A DNA stretch of 64,000 bases from JAIBCC01 sp963763855 (GCA_963763855.1 CAVXPU010000005.1:2170001-2234000), one strand, 5' to 3'; counted from the stretch's first letter, positions 1 to 9,510 are shown. A program made the numbers and translations. The notes: generated by a model not told the origin, from the sequence alone.

Positions 1-265
1 CAATAGCTTTTATAAAATTATTCAACCTTTCGCTTTTGAAATATGCTTGAACTTTCTTTGTGTTTTCATCAGTATCTTTGCCATATTTAGCCAAATAATC
101 TTTAGTTAATTGAAAAGCTTTGGCTTTGTCTTCGGGCTTTTTGCTTTTCGAAAGCTTTGAAATGTTGTTCAACGTTTCGCCTTTTTCTTTGTCTTGAGCA
201 AGGGCAACGTTGGATAGTAAAAACGACAATAAAATTAATCCGGTAATTAGAAGTAATTTTTTCAT
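1..265 (-). CDS. Small exported protein, 3' end cut off by the window edge
   Basis: The ATG at 263-265 is preceded on the minus strand by a GAGGAG ribosome-binding site. The first residues, MKKLLLITGLILLSFLLSNV, followed by ALAQ, form a clear Sec signal peptide with a signal peptidase I site after ALA. The visible mature part of about 65 residues is Lys/Glu-rich and predicted helical, with a KSKKPEDKAK stretch. It runs off the left edge without a stop. I recognise no family. It may be a tetratricopeptide-like periplasmic protein, but too little is visible. An ORF of 69 codons in another frame of this stretch is a shadow. Confidence 0.7.
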   Translation of the reverse strand, partial: MKKLLLITGLILLSFLLSNVALAQDKEKGETLNNISKLSKSKKPEDKAKAFQLTKDYLAKYGKDTDENTKKVQAYFKSERLNNFIKAI

Positions 266-434
266 TAAATAGTAAAATCTCCTCAAAATTTTTATAAGTG
301 GAATATAGCAAAAGATGTGCTTCGGCTTCAAATTAAATAATCCTTAAAATAAATAAGCAAACTTTTAGAAGCAATATCGAATCTCTAGGTTGTAATTCAA
401 AAAAGCTCTCCTTAATAAATTTAGTGAGGAAAAA

Positions 435-782
435 ATGATGAAAACAAAAGTGATACTTTCTGGTTTGGTTTTAGCTTTGGCAATTTTTGCCGCCGGTTGC
501 CCGAGCCGAACAGATATAGGAAAAATTGCGGGAAATCCTTCAAAATATATGGATAAAGATGTAGCGATTGCGGGAAGAGTTACAAATAGTTTCGGCATTC
601 CATTGGTCGGCGGCGTTTATAAGCTCGATGATGGAACGGGTTCGATGTGGGTTGTTACAAATCGCGGAGTTCCCTCCAAAAATTCACAAGTTGGCGTAAA
701 AGGCAGAATTCAGGAAGGTTTGAGTTTTGGTGGAAAAAATTACGGACTCGGAATGATCGAAGAAGAGCGAAGAGTAAAGTAA
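435..782 (+). CDS. Small lipoprotein, possible OB-fold
   Basis: This 115-residue protein has an N-terminal lipobox (FAAGC, Cys at about residue 22), so it is predicted to be a lipid-anchored envelope protein. The mature part reads as short beta strands (DVAIAGRVTNSFG, GVYKLDDGTGSMWVV, VGVKGRIQEGL). That pattern resembles the OB-fold nucleic acid/oligosaccharide-binding domains of small periplasmic proteins. A GTGAGGA ribosome-binding site precedes two adjacent ATG codons, 435 and 438, and either could be used. A strong hairpin terminator follows at 814. The exact function is unknown. Confidence 0.8.
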   Translation: MMKTKVILSGLVLALAIFAAGCPSRTDIGKIAGNPSKYMDKDVAIAGRVTNSFGIPLVGGVYKLDDGTGSMWVVTNRGVPSKNSQVGVKGRIQEGLSFGGKNYGLGMIEEERRVK

Positions 783-813
783 TTGCAGATTTGCTAATTT
801 TTAGCGGATGATA

Positions 814-853
814 AAAAATCAGATGTATTCAAATTTATACGTCTGATTTTTTC
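814..853 (+). terminator. Intrinsic terminator after the lipoprotein gene
   Basis: A 15-bp stem with one G-T pair (arms 814-828 and 837-851, 8-nt loop) is followed by a T run. It ends the lipoprotein transcript just before the next start codon at 861. Confidence 0.75.
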
Positions 854-860
854 TGTTTAA

Positions 861-1316
861 ATGCAAGAATTCATTAATATTTTTAACGCTAAATTTGCTG
901 AATTACACAAAAATTCAAAGCAGATTATTGCAAAAATTCCATCTGAAAAGCTTTTTTGGCAGCCTTTTGAAAAAGATAGTTTGTTTCCAATAAATTCCTG
1001 CGGTGAATATGTTTTGCGAAGTGCGGGGAAAATTGAGCAAACGTTTGGCGGAATTACTACCAAGCTTTGGGATGATCCTTTTGAATGGACATTGCCCGAG
1101 CAACTTGCTACTAAACAATTGATTTTAGAGTATTTAGAAGAAGTTGAAGCAACCCGTTTAAGAGGTTTCATGCTTTTTCAAAATGACGCCGATTTGAAAA
1201 AAGAAATTCCCGCACCTGTAAAAATGACAACACTTTTTGAAATATTGCTCGATACTTTACGGGTTGCCGAAAATTATCAAGGCAGAGCCGTTGCGATTTT
1301 AAGGCTTCTTGATTGA
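861..1316 (+). CDS. DinB-like four-helix protein
   Basis: This 151-residue, mostly helical protein has no signal peptide. Length and layout fit the DinB/DfsB-like superfamily. The N-terminal helix is followed by a W-x-P segment (KLFWQPFEKDS), then a helix with GEYVLRSAGKIEQTFGGI, and a late conserved helix (TLFEILLDTLRVAENYQGRA) like the HExxHxGQ helix of the family. Here the metal-binding His positions are not clearly kept, so thiol-transferase activity cannot be assumed. It sits only 8 nt after a terminator and no good ribosome-binding site is visible. The family call is moderate. Confidence 0.6.
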   Translation: MQEFINIFNAKFAELHKNSKQIIAKIPSEKLFWQPFEKDSLFPINSCGEYVLRSAGKIEQTFGGITTKLWDDPFEWTLPEQLATKQLILEYLEEVEATRLRGFMLFQNDADLKKEIPAPVKMTTLFEILLDTLRVAENYQGRAVAILRLLD

Positions 1317-1416
1317 CCCGATATTTTTTTTGCCGGGTTGCCAAAGTGAACTTTTAGGGGCAAAATTTCGTTAGCAGAGTGACTAAACTGATTTTCAATA
1401 TTTGGAGTTTATTAAG

Positions 1417-1953
1417 ATGCATTGTCCCCGTTGCGGTCAACAGCAAATATCAGAAGAAACAAAATTTTGTTCGAGATGCGGATTTTCGCTGGCGTTGATC
1501 TCTGAAATTCTTGCAAACGGTGGCACTTTACCCCAATTACTTGATTTGTATAATTCAAAAGGTATTCTGACTCGCCGAAACGGGATTATTTTTGGCGGAC
1601 TTTGGATGTTTATTTGGGTGCTGCTGATAACGCCGATAATTGCGATTTCGGGTGGCGGAGAAATAGCGGGCATTGGCGGTGTTCTCGGAATATTTGGTGG
1701 AATTTTGATAATGATGATGTCTGCTTTTTTCTTGAAACCCGCTCCTAATCCAGCAACAGTGAATTTTTCTTCATCGACTGCGAATCAATTAAGTCAGCCG
1801 AGTAATCAGCAGGCTTTGCCGCCTCAGCAGAGTATTCCAACTTCTGCTTATGTAGCTCCGACCATGGGAAGCTGGCGTGAAACAAATGATTTAGTCGAAC
1901 AACCGACGAGCGTGACTGATGGCACGACTAAGCTTTTAGAAAAAGATAAATAA
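1417..1953 (+). CDS. Zinc-ribbon membrane protein (copy 1)
   Basis: This 178-residue protein starts with a double CxxC zinc ribbon (CPRCG at residues 3-7 and CSRCG about 15 residues later). Two hydrophobic segments follow at about residues 55-75 and 83-103. After that comes a Pro/Gln-rich linker and a polar C-terminal tail with GSWRETNDLV and SVTDGTTKLL. I chose the ATG at 1417, not a TTG at 1402, because GGAG lies 10 nt upstream of it. The next gene is a diverged copy with the same tail. The role is unknown; a membrane-tethered zinc ribbon with a cytosolic docking tail is an inference. Confidence 0.75.
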   Translation: MHCPRCGQQQISEETKFCSRCGFSLALISEILANGGTLPQLLDLYNSKGILTRRNGIIFGGLWMFIWVLLITPIIAISGGGEIAGIGGVLGIFGGILIMMMSAFFLKPAPNPATVNFSSSTANQLSQPSNQQALPPQQSIPTSAYVAPTMGSWRETNDLVEQPTSVTDGTTKLLEKDK

Positions 1954-1967
1954 TTTGCGAGGAAAAT

Positions 1968-2522
1968 ATGTTTTGCCCAATCTGTGGTCAACAGCAAGTT
2001 TCAGAAAATACACGATTTTGTTCCCGTTGTGGCTTCTTAATGACAGGAACAATACAAGTTGTAGCTAATAACGGTGAAGTCCCGGGTCAATTGGCTCAAC
2101 ATAGCGTTCAACTTGAAGATTCTCCGAAAAAGAAGGGAGTCAAGCAAGGCGGTTTCGTGATGCTCTCCGGATTGCTCATAGTGCCCTTGCTCGCAATAAT
2201 TCACGCTGCTCTAAATGCCGAACCTTATTTGGTTGCGGCGGCAGCAATTATTAGTTTCTGGGGCGGAATCCTGAGAATCATCTATGCGTTGATTTTCCAA
2301 CCCGGAGCTCCAAAACAACTACCTTCAACTTATTTTACACAGCACTCTGCTCAACCGGGTTTAATCGGCAATCAATCAGTAAATGCCCTCCCGCCGCAGC
2401 AATCAATTCCTGCAACGGATTATGCTGCTCCGCACGCAGGTAGCTGGAGGGAGACAAACGACTTAGTTAGTCCAACAAGCGTTACGGATTCAACGACTAA
2501 GCTTCTTCAAAAAGAAGATTAA
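1968..2522 (+). CDS. Zinc-ribbon membrane protein (copy 2)
   Basis: This 184-residue paralogue lies 14 bp after copy 1, with GAGGAAA just before its ATG. It keeps the layout: CPICG and CSRCG zinc-binding pairs, two hydrophobic segments at about residues 62-80 and 85-110, a LPPQQSIP linker and a nearly identical tail (GSWRETNDLV, SVTDSTTKLL). The two genes clearly arose by tandem duplication and form an operon. Conservation of the tail in both copies suggests that it, more than the membrane part, carries the function. Confidence 0.75.
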   Translation: MFCPICGQQQVSENTRFCSRCGFLMTGTIQVVANNGEVPGQLAQHSVQLEDSPKKKGVKQGGFVMLSGLLIVPLLAIIHAALNAEPYLVAAAAIISFWGGILRIIYALIFQPGAPKQLPSTYFTQHSAQPGLIGNQSVNALPPQQSIPATDYAAPHAGSWRETNDLVSPTSVTDSTTKLLQKED

Positions 2523-2525
2523 AGC

Positions 2526-4121
2526 CTAATGAACCTGATGATTTTTCTTTTTTGCCTTAAGGAGAAAAACAATCGGAACTGCCAACAAAATCAAAAACAT
2601 AAAGAGCCTGAAAACGTCTAAAACAGCGTTCATAGTCGCTTGTTGCAAAATCGTATCCCACATTACGCCTTGAGCTTTTGCGGTCGCTTGAAAGGTTGTT
2701 AAACCCTGATTCTGCAAGCTTTGAGTTAGATTTTGAAGTACTTCTGTGTAATTTGGATTAAAGTTTGTAGTATGAGTGCTCAATTGGGTAACATAAAATT
2801 GCGTATAGCGATAAATTAGCGTTGTCGATAAAGCTACGCCCAAGCTCGCACCCACATTTGACGCGAGATTAATCAAAGCCGACGCACTATCGTTTTTATT
2901 TGGCGGAACGTAATAAAATCCGACCGCCATCATCGTCGATGATAGAAAAGACAAACCAAAAATCTGAAAAACTCTGCTCAACGCCAGATCATTAAAACCA
3001 ACGTCAAGGCTTATCGAAGTGAGGTTGAAAAACGAAAAGCAAGTAATTATCAAACCGAAAACTATGACGACTCTAGCATCAAACATATCGGTCAAATAAC
3101 CCACAATCGGCATCATTACAAGCAAGACAAGGCTGCCGTAAACTAGCAATAATCCGGCATTCGTCGCACTATACCCCAAAAGGGTTTGAGCAAGAAAAGG
3201 TATAAGAAATGTGGTGCCGAAAGTGACAAATCTGACTATAAAAACGAGCGTCGCTGAAAGTGCAAAATTACGATTTGCGAGCATCGAAATATCGACCGCC
3301 GGATTGTCCTGATAATATTCCCAGGTTAAACCGACAAGTATCGCGGCAAACGCAATACCAATCATCAAAAGGATGAAATTTGACTGAAGCCACCCTTCTT
3401 TGTTGCCTTCTTCCATCACCAACTGAAAAGCCCCAAAACCGACTACTACCAAAATAATGCCGATCCAATCGATTGTTCTGCCTGTTTTCAACAATTCGAA
3501 ACGGCTCATCTGCGACCTTTCGGATTCAAAAACGAAAAATTTAACCAGAAAATATGAGAGAATTCCGATCGGAATATTGATAAAAAATATCCAATGCCAA
3601 CTAAAATTATCGGTAATCCAACCGCCGAGGGTTGGACCGATTATCACCCCAAAAACCATTCCAAAAGCATAAATTGAAAAAGCCCTTCCAAGTTTTTCAG
3701 GCGGAAAAAGATCCGCAATCATCGCTTGTTCGCTGGTCGCGAGTCCGCTTCCGCTTAAACCTTGCACGATCCGAAAGAAAATGAGCATCTCAATACTGCT
3801 AGAAATTCCGCAAAAAAATGAACTGAGCGTGAAGAGAATTACGCATATTTGAAAATAGTTTTTACGACCAAAATAGATTGCCAGCCAACCGCTGATCGGC
3901 AAAATCATCGCGTTTGCAATTAAATACGAACCGATGATCCAAGAAGCTTCCATCGGAGTTGAAGATAGATCGCTGGCAATTCTCGGCAGAGCAACGTTTA
4001 CAACAGTCGTATCGACCATTTCCATAAATGTTGCAATTGTTAGGATTACGATAGAAAGATAAGGATTGATTAATCTTGCGGGAGAATTGAGCAACGGAAT
4101 TTGAGCAGAATTTGTTGCCAT
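2526..4121 (-). CDS. emrB: DHA2-family multidrug efflux MFS transporter (EmrB/QacA type)
   Basis: This 531-residue inner-membrane protein has about 14 hydrophobic segments, the number typical of DHA2 proton-driven drug exporters. Family motifs are visible: motif near the N-terminus FMEMVDTTVVNVALPRIA (the D-T-T-V-V-N-V-A-L-P signature), motif A-like SGWLAIYFGRK, and motif C-like GVIIGPTLGGWITD. Its ATG shares one base with the stop of the upstream membrane-fusion gene, so the pair is translationally coupled. Together with an outer-membrane channel not encoded here they should form a tripartite pump. The substrate cannot be read from sequence. Confidence 0.93.
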   Translation of the reverse strand: MATNSAQIPLLNSPARLINPYLSIVILTIATFMEMVDTTVVNVALPRIASDLSSTPMEASWIIGSYLIANAMILPISGWLAIYFGRKNYFQICVILFTLSSFFCGISSSIEMLIFFRIVQGLSGSGLATSEQAMIADLFPPEKLGRAFSIYAFGMVFGVIIGPTLGGWITDNFSWHWIFFINIPIGILSYFLVKFFVFESERSQMSRFELLKTGRTIDWIGIILVVVGFGAFQLVMEEGNKEGWLQSNFILLMIGIAFAAILVGLTWEYYQDNPAVDISMLANRNFALSATLVFIVRFVTFGTTFLIPFLAQTLLGYSATNAGLLLVYGSLVLLVMMPIVGYLTDMFDARVVIVFGLIITCFSFFNLTSISLDVGFNDLALSRVFQIFGLSFLSSTMMAVGFYYVPPNKNDSASALINLASNVGASLGVALSTTLIYRYTQFYVTQLSTHTTNFNPNYTEVLQNLTQSLQNQGLTTFQATAKAQGVMWDTILQQATMNAVLDVFRLFMFLILLAVPIVFLLKAKKKNHQVH

Positions 4122-5554
4122 TATTTCACTTTGACTTTTGGTACGACAGACATTCCCGGCACGAGTAATTCGGTTTTATCAGAGCCTTCATCAAACTTAA
4201 TTTTAACCGGAATTCTTTGTACCACTTTAACAAAATTACCACTCGCGTTTTCCGGCGGAAGCACGCTGAAACGTGAACCCGTTCCGGCTTGGAAACTGTC
4301 AACTGTTCCATTGAAAATCAAATTTGGATACGCGTCAACGTAAATTAAGACTTGCTGACCCGCCGTGATCGAGCCGATCTGAGTTTCCTTAAAATTGGCA
4401 ATTACCCAAATTCCGGGCTGTGAAATTGCCAGCAAAGCTTGCTCTGCCTGAACAACTTGTCCTTCCTGAACGGCTTTTTGCGAAATAAAACCGTTTTCAG
4501 GAGCATAGATTTTTGTGTATGAAAGCTCCAGTTCGGCTTGCTTGAGAGCAGCCTGTGCCTGTGCAATTTGAGCATCAGCATTGCCAATTTCAGATTCCTC
4601 AACGGCTACTTTTTCCGGCAAAGAATCCGCTTGCTGAACTCTGCCGTACGATTCATTTGCTTGTGAAGTAGTTGTGTCAACCTGCGACTGTGATTGGCTA
4701 AAGTCATTTTCTGCCGCTGTTACATTTGTTTTTGCTTCATTCAAACGCGAGTTTGCAACTTCAATTTGTTGTCGCAACGAATTGATTTGACCTTGCACGA
4801 TTGAAACTTGCTTTTTTGAAGATTCAAATTGAGTTTCGGCGTCGCTCAAATCTGCTTTCGATTTCTCGAGCATTTGCTTAGAAACATCGCCTTCATTAAA
4901 AAGCGTTTGATTTCTTTCATACTCATTTCTGGCAACTTCGAGTTTGATTTGCATGTTAGGAACTTGTAATTTCGTCTGTGCAAGGTTGGCTTCCGCTGCC
5001 GGAAGTTGCGATTGAATTTGGCGAATATTCGCTTCAGCGGTTCGCACCTGATTGCGGGCTTGAAGAATCGAATTCTGTTTATTATCGGTGGAAAGTTTTG
5101 CTTGATTAATATTGGTTTGAGCCGTGTCAAAATTTGATTTTGCCTGATTCAGGTCAGCATTCGCGGTCTTGCGGGTTAATGCAACGTTTGCGGAAGCCTT
5201 CGTTCGCATGGCTTGTGCGGCTAAAAGCTGTGCTTTGGCGGCTTCGATTTTTGCATCAAATTCACTCCGATCGAGTTCAATTAGGAGGTCACCTTTTTTT
5301 ACCTGTTGGTTTTCTTTGATGTGAATCTTCGTAACATGTGCGGAAATTTTCGGGCTAATCTGAACGATGTTTCCTTCAACAAAAGCATCGTCCGTAGTGA
5401 CAAACTGCCTGATATAAAGCCAATATAGCAAACCGCCAATTACTGCGATTAGCAACAAACTTCCGGCAATGTACGCAGGAATATTCGAACGTTTTTTCGG
5501 CAAAACTTTCTCTGATTCTTCGTTTGTGGGAGTGTCATTTTCCGGAAAAGACAT
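4121..5554 (-). CDS. emrA: HlyD/EmrA-type membrane fusion protein
   Basis: This 477-residue periplasmic adaptor is anchored by one N-terminal membrane segment (about residues 25-48). A barrel-sandwich half motif follows (VQISPKISAHVTKIHIKEN). A very long Ala/Gln/Asn-rich coiled-coil hairpin spans about residues 95-330. The second half of the lipoyl-like domain (KIYAPENGFISQKAVQEGQ) and a beta-barrel complete the fold. The hairpin is longer than in E. coli EmrA (390 residues). It is the first gene of the two-gene efflux operon and couples directly to the transporter gene. Confidence 0.92.
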   Translation of the reverse strand: MSFPENDTPTNEESEKVLPKKRSNIPAYIAGSLLLIAVIGGLLYWLYIRQFVTTDDAFVEGNIVQISPKISAHVTKIHIKENQQVKKGDLLIELDRSEFDAKIEAAKAQLLAAQAMRTKASANVALTRKTANADLNQAKSNFDTAQTNINQAKLSTDNKQNSILQARNQVRTAEANIRQIQSQLPAAEANLAQTKLQVPNMQIKLEVARNEYERNQTLFNEGDVSKQMLEKSKADLSDAETQFESSKKQVSIVQGQINSLRQQIEVANSRLNEAKTNVTAAENDFSQSQSQVDTTTSQANESYGRVQQADSLPEKVAVEESEIGNADAQIAQAQAALKQAELELSYTKIYAPENGFISQKAVQEGQVVQAEQALLAISQPGIWVIANFKETQIGSITAGQQVLIYVDAYPNLIFNGTVDSFQAGTGSRFSVLPPENASGNFVKVVQRIPVKIKFDEGSDKTELLVPGMSVVPKVKVK

Positions 5555-5653
5555 TTAAGCAAATTCCTCAACTTAATTACGAGGGCGATTCTAACTAAAT
5601 TCCATTAAAAATCCAACGACAAATATCCAATAAACAATCAAATCTTGTCAATA

Positions 5654-7372
5654 TTAATATCCGATTGCTTCGCCGTCACTTCTCGAATCGATTGCACCAA
5701 GCCGGACGCCGGTTCTTTCTTCAATTGCAATTCCGGTTGCCGAGGCGATGTAACTTGGTCGTTCAGCAAATTTATGCCCCAATATTTCCAAAGCCTTTCG
5801 AGTATCGCTCGACATTCCAAATGGTTCAAAAATAATCTCGTCCGGCAGCCATTGATGATGAATTCGCGGTGCGTCAATCGCTTGCTGAATATTCATATCG
5901 TGGTCGATCATATTGATTACAGTCTGCAAAACCGAAGTGATAATTCGTGGTCCGCCTCTCGCACCAAGTGCAAACCAAGGTGAGCCATCTTTTCGCATGA
6001 CAATTGTCGGAGTCATTGATGAAAGCGGACGTTTTCCGGCTTCAACCTTATTGCGTTCGCCTTGAATTAAACCGTAAAGATTCGGCTTTCCGGGCTTTGC
6101 GGCAAAGTCGTCCATTTCATCATTCAGCAAAACACCGGTGCCTTTCGCAGTTACGGCAGAACCGTATAAGTCATTGATTGTATATGTATTTGTGACGATC
6201 GTGCCGTCCTTATCCGCGACCGTGAAATGAGTCGTTTCGGTCGGCTCTTTGCCGGAAATTTCGCCTGCCCGAATGTCCAAACTTTTCGTTGCCTTTGTTA
6301 GATCAATAGTCGAACCGCGTTTTTCAAGATAGTTTTTTTCGAGCAATTGATTCATTGGAACATCTGCAAAATCAGGGTCGCCCATATATTCCGCACGGTC
6401 GGCAAATGATCGTCGCAACGCTTCGATCAATACGTGATATTTTTCCGAAGAAGCCCAACCCATTTTGCGTATGTCGTGTTTTTCGAGCATTGACAGAGTT
6501 TGCAGCATCACTATTCCACCTGAACTCGGCGGCGGCATCGTAATAATTTCGTGCCCGCGATAGCTTCCACGTAGCGGAACACGCTCGCGGACTTTATAAC
6601 TCTTCAAATCTTCGAGCGTTATCAAACCGTTATTTGCTTTCATGTCGTCAGCAATTAATTGTGCGGTCTTGCCTTCGTAAAATCCTTTTGCACCGGATTT
6701 TTGAAATCGTCCAAGTGTTTGAGCCAAGTCCGGTTGCTTGAATAAGTCGCCTTCTTTGTAGTAGTTACCGTTATTGAGGAAGATTCTTTTACTGTCTTCG
6801 TGTTTTTCAAGATTACCTTTATAAGCAACAAATAAATTCGCCAATCGATTTGTCAAGACATAACCATTTTGTGCGATAAGTCTCGATGGCTCAACCAAAT
6901 CCGCCCATTTCACTTTACCAGAACCATATTTTTTGAACGCAAATTCCAACCCAGCAGGCGTTCCGGGGATTCCGGATGCCCGATAGCCAACCGTCGAACC
7001 GCCTTCGCCTTTGATTACATTGCCTTCTTTATCGACGAAAATATCTCTGTTTGCGGCTTTCGGAGCCATTTCGCGATAATCGATTGCGGTTGTTTTTCCA
7101 TCCTTAAAACGAATCAGCATAAACCCTCCGCCACCCAAATTCCCGGCTTCCGGATAGGTAACGGCAAGTGCTATCGCGACCGCAATTGCTGCATCGATTG
7201 CGTTTCCACCTTTTTTCATTACTTCAACGCCAACTTTAGAAGCAAGCGGATGCTGAGAAGCAATAATTGCATTCTTCGCCCTAACAGGCTCTCGCCAAGC
7301 ACCGTACGTAGGAAGGCAAAAGGCAAAAGTAAAAAGTAGAAATAGAGCGACAAATTTTCGTAATGGATTCAT
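5654..7372 (-). CDS. ggt: Gamma-glutamyltransferase / glutathione hydrolase
   Basis: This 572-residue periplasmic precursor of the Ntn-hydrolase family cleaves and transfers gamma-glutamyl groups, for example from glutathione. A signal peptide covers about residues 1-25. The self-processing site is the Thr of PTETTHFTVAD (Thr380 counting from this start), which becomes the N-terminal nucleophile of the small subunit. The conserved NLGGGGFM and PPPSSGGI segments are present. I prefer the ATG at 7372, which begins the signal peptide, to in-frame starts further upstream inside murE. It lies 4 bp after the murE stop, so the two genes are probably cotranscribed. Confidence 0.92.
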   Translation of the reverse strand: MNPLRKFVALFLLFTFAFCLPTYGAWREPVRAKNAIIASQHPLASKVGVEVMKKGGNAIDAAIAVAIALAVTYPEAGNLGGGGFMLIRFKDGKTTAIDYREMAPKAANRDIFVDKEGNVIKGEGGSTVGYRASGIPGTPAGLEFAFKKYGSGKVKWADLVEPSRLIAQNGYVLTNRLANLFVAYKGNLEKHEDSKRIFLNNGNYYKEGDLFKQPDLAQTLGRFQKSGAKGFYEGKTAQLIADDMKANNGLITLEDLKSYKVRERVPLRGSYRGHEIITMPPPSSGGIVMLQTLSMLEKHDIRKMGWASSEKYHVLIEALRRSFADRAEYMGDPDFADVPMNQLLEKNYLEKRGSTIDLTKATKSLDIRAGEISGKEPTETTHFTVADKDGTIVTNTYTINDLYGSAVTAKGTGVLLNDEMDDFAAKPGKPNLYGLIQGERNKVEAGKRPLSSMTPTIVMRKDGSPWFALGARGGPRIITSVLQTVINMIDHDMNIQQAIDAPRIHHQWLPDEIIFEPFGMSSDTRKALEILGHKFAERPSYIASATGIAIEERTGVRLGAIDSRSDGEAIGY

Positions 7373-7376
7373 GAAT

Positions 7377-8870
7377 TTAGTTCTCTTTAAGTTTTTCGAG
7401 TGCCTCGCGGGCGATTTCGCGATCATCGAAATGGAATTTATCATTACCGATGATCTGGTACGTTTCATGTCCTTTACCGGCTATCAAAACAACGTCACCG
7501 GCTTTAGCTTTTTGGATTGCGGTATGAATAGCTTCCCGTCTATCTGGAACTACCAAATACGGACAATTAGTGTGTTTTATTCCCTCTTCGATCTGCGAAA
7601 TAATCGTCAACGGATCTTCTGTTCGCGGATTATCAGAAGTGACAATCGCTAAATCGCTATTTCTTCCGGCAACTTCACCCATCGGCGAACGTTTCGTTTT
7701 ATCTCTATCCCCGCCGCAGCCAAAAACAGTAATAATTCGACCGGAAGTTAAATCTCTTGCGGTTTTCAAAGTATTCAACAAAGCATCGTCAGAATGAGCG
7801 TAATCAACCACGATCGCAAAATCTCCGTCCTGCGGAACTCGCTCAAAACGTCCAGGAGCTCCAACGCAGGTCGAAATTCCCTCAACAATTTTGTCCAGAT
7901 TAAGACCTAATTCGAGCGTCGCCGCAGTAGCCGCTAAGATATTGTAAACATGCGGCTTGCCGACCAAAGGAGACGTGATTTGACGATTGCCTTTTGGTGT
8001 TTTGAGTAAAAAAGACGTGCCTTTAAGTAATGAGACCTCAATATTTTCAGGATTCAAATCCGCCGGCGTATTGAGTCCGAAAGTAACAACCTTTTGTCCG
8101 GCTTCCTTCAATTCCCTAGCCAATTTTGCTCCCCATTCATCATCGATATTTATAACGCTGGAAACGGGTTTATCACCCAAACGCCCATCAAACAAACGCT
8201 TTTTCGCATCGTAATAATTTTCCATCGTCAAGTGATAATCCAGATGGTCGCGAGTCAAATTAGTAAAAATCGCAACTTCAAAATGTAGAGCATCGCACCG
8301 ATGTAAGTCGATAGCTTGAGAAGAAGTTTCCATTGTCGCGGTTTTACAACCCGCTTCAAGTGCTTCACGTAAAAATCTTTGAGTGTCGCTGGCTTCGGGA
8401 GTTGTCCGGATTGCAGGCTCGCTTTTTTCACCGATCCGATATTCAACCGTCGTCAGCATAGCTCCTTTTTCGCCATTTGCTTCGGCTAAAGCATAAGTCA
8501 AATAAGTTGTCGTGGTTTTACCATTGGTACCAGTGATGCCAATCAATTTAAGCTTTTCAGATGGATTGCCGTTGATTACAGCCGCAGCTTGTGCGAGTGC
8601 CGTACGAGCGTTATTAACCTTTAACCAATTGCCTTTGAAATTCTCAGGAGCTTCTGATTCGGAAATTATTCCTGCTACACCGCGACGCATCACATCGTCG
8701 ATAAACTGATGTCCGTCCATAGTTAAACCGCGAATCGCGACAAATAGTTTTCCGATATCTGCTTGCCGTGAATCGTGAGTTACATCGGTTACAATTTTTG
8801 TTGAATCGCCCGTTAAATGAGCGTTTAGAACTTCAGCGACTGTGCCGACCGTTACATTTTCCAAAGCCAA
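7377..8870 (-). CDS. murE: UDP-MurNAc-L-Ala-D-Glu:meso-diaminopimelate ligase
   Basis: This cytosolic peptidoglycan precursor ligase adds the third stem-peptide residue using ATP. The P-loop GITGTNGKTTTTYL, the Mur ligase central motif (ATMETSSQAIDLHR) and the C-terminal DNPRTEDP motif are visible. The DNPR form of that motif is the established mark of meso-DAP specificity, as opposed to lysine. No suitable ATG exists; the TTG at 8870 is preceded by AGGGGAA and gives 497 residues, close to the E. coli length of 495. Longer readings would add a non-conserved extension. ggt follows immediately. Confidence 0.93.
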   Translation of the reverse strand: MALENVTVGTVAEVLNAHLTGDSTKIVTDVTHDSRQADIGKLFVAIRGLTMDGHQFIDDVMRRGVAGIISESEAPENFKGNWLKVNNARTALAQAAAVINGNPSEKLKLIGITGTNGKTTTTYLTYALAEANGEKGAMLTTVEYRIGEKSEPAIRTTPEASDTQRFLREALEAGCKTATMETSSQAIDLHRCDALHFEVAIFTNLTRDHLDYHLTMENYYDAKKRLFDGRLGDKPVSSVINIDDEWGAKLARELKEAGQKVVTFGLNTPADLNPENIEVSLLKGTSFLLKTPKGNRQITSPLVGKPHVYNILAATAATLELGLNLDKIVEGISTCVGAPGRFERVPQDGDFAIVVDYAHSDDALLNTLKTARDLTSGRIITVFGCGGDRDKTKRSPMGEVAGRNSDLAIVTSDNPRTEDPLTIISQIEEGIKHTNCPYLVVPDRREAIHTAIQKAKAGDVVLIAGKGHETYQIIGNDKFHFDDREIAREALEKLKEN

Positions 8871-9000
8871 AATCTTTTCCCCTAAACGATATATATAAAA
8901 ACAGTAGTGATTATACGACAACTGAAAAAAAATGCACGAATGAACATTTTGAAAACACTTTCGTAAAAGATTATGATTGTTTGATAAGGAGAAAAAAACA

Positions 9001-9267
9001 ATGAGTTGGTGGAAAATGTTTTTGATGTGTTTGGGCTTAGTCTTTTTGGTGCTTTTGGGCTTTACCGTCATCGGATTTCTCTACAGCATCATCTGGTATC
9101 TCTTCTGGTTTGGGGTAATTGCGGTTGGCGGGTATGCCGGATATAAAATGCTTAAAAAGGGAGATAAATTGGAGATTGAAGGCTACGATTCAGTTTCAAA
9201 TATCGAACTCGACAACGCAAAAGCCGTAAAGGAATTAGAGGATTATAAAACAAAAGTAAGACGCTAA
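9001..9267 (+). CDS. Small membrane protein
   Basis: This 88-residue protein starts at an ATG preceded by AAGGAG. Two closely spaced hydrophobic segments cover about residues 5-30 and 33-50. A charged cytosolic C-terminal tail follows (LKKGDKLEIEG and a Lys/Glu/Asp helix). No family is recognised. It is divergent from murE, with a short AT-rich region between them that probably holds both promoters. Confidence 0.7.
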   Translation: MSWWKMFLMCLGLVFLVLLGFTVIGFLYSIIWYLFWFGVIAVGGYAGYKMLKKGDKLEIEGYDSVSNIELDNAKAVKELEDYKTKVRR

Positions 9268-9344
9268 ACTGTCAGAAATTGTCTCTGCTAGACATTCGCC
9301 CAATAATCCGATAAATTCGAATTTGTCATTTTTTTTGATAATCC

Positions 9345-9425
9345 GCCGAGGTGGTGTAATGGTAGCCACGCTAGTCTTAGGAACTAGTGACGAAAGTCGT
9401 GCGAGTTCGAGTCTCGCCCTCGGTA
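9345..9425 (+). tRNA. tRNA-Leu (anticodon TAG)
   Basis: The acceptor stem GCCGAGG pairs with CCTCGGT (G-T first pair). The anticodon stem CTAGT/ACTAG encloses loop CTTAGGA, so the anticodon is TAG. The long variable arm (TGACGAAAGTCGT) is the class II form expected for leucine. The T arm is GCGAG-TTCGAGT-CTCGC. CCA is not encoded. Confidence 0.93.
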
Positions 9426-9510
9426 TTTAGATTCAGTATTTACAATCAAATACAATTGAGAGGTTGCCCGTCGATAAATGTTAATCCTGACGGGCTATTC
9501 AGTTTAATAA

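Noticed and set aside
5645..5983. 112-codon plus-strand ORF opposite ggt
   Set aside because: It is antisense to the conserved C-terminus of ggt and shows no family pattern.
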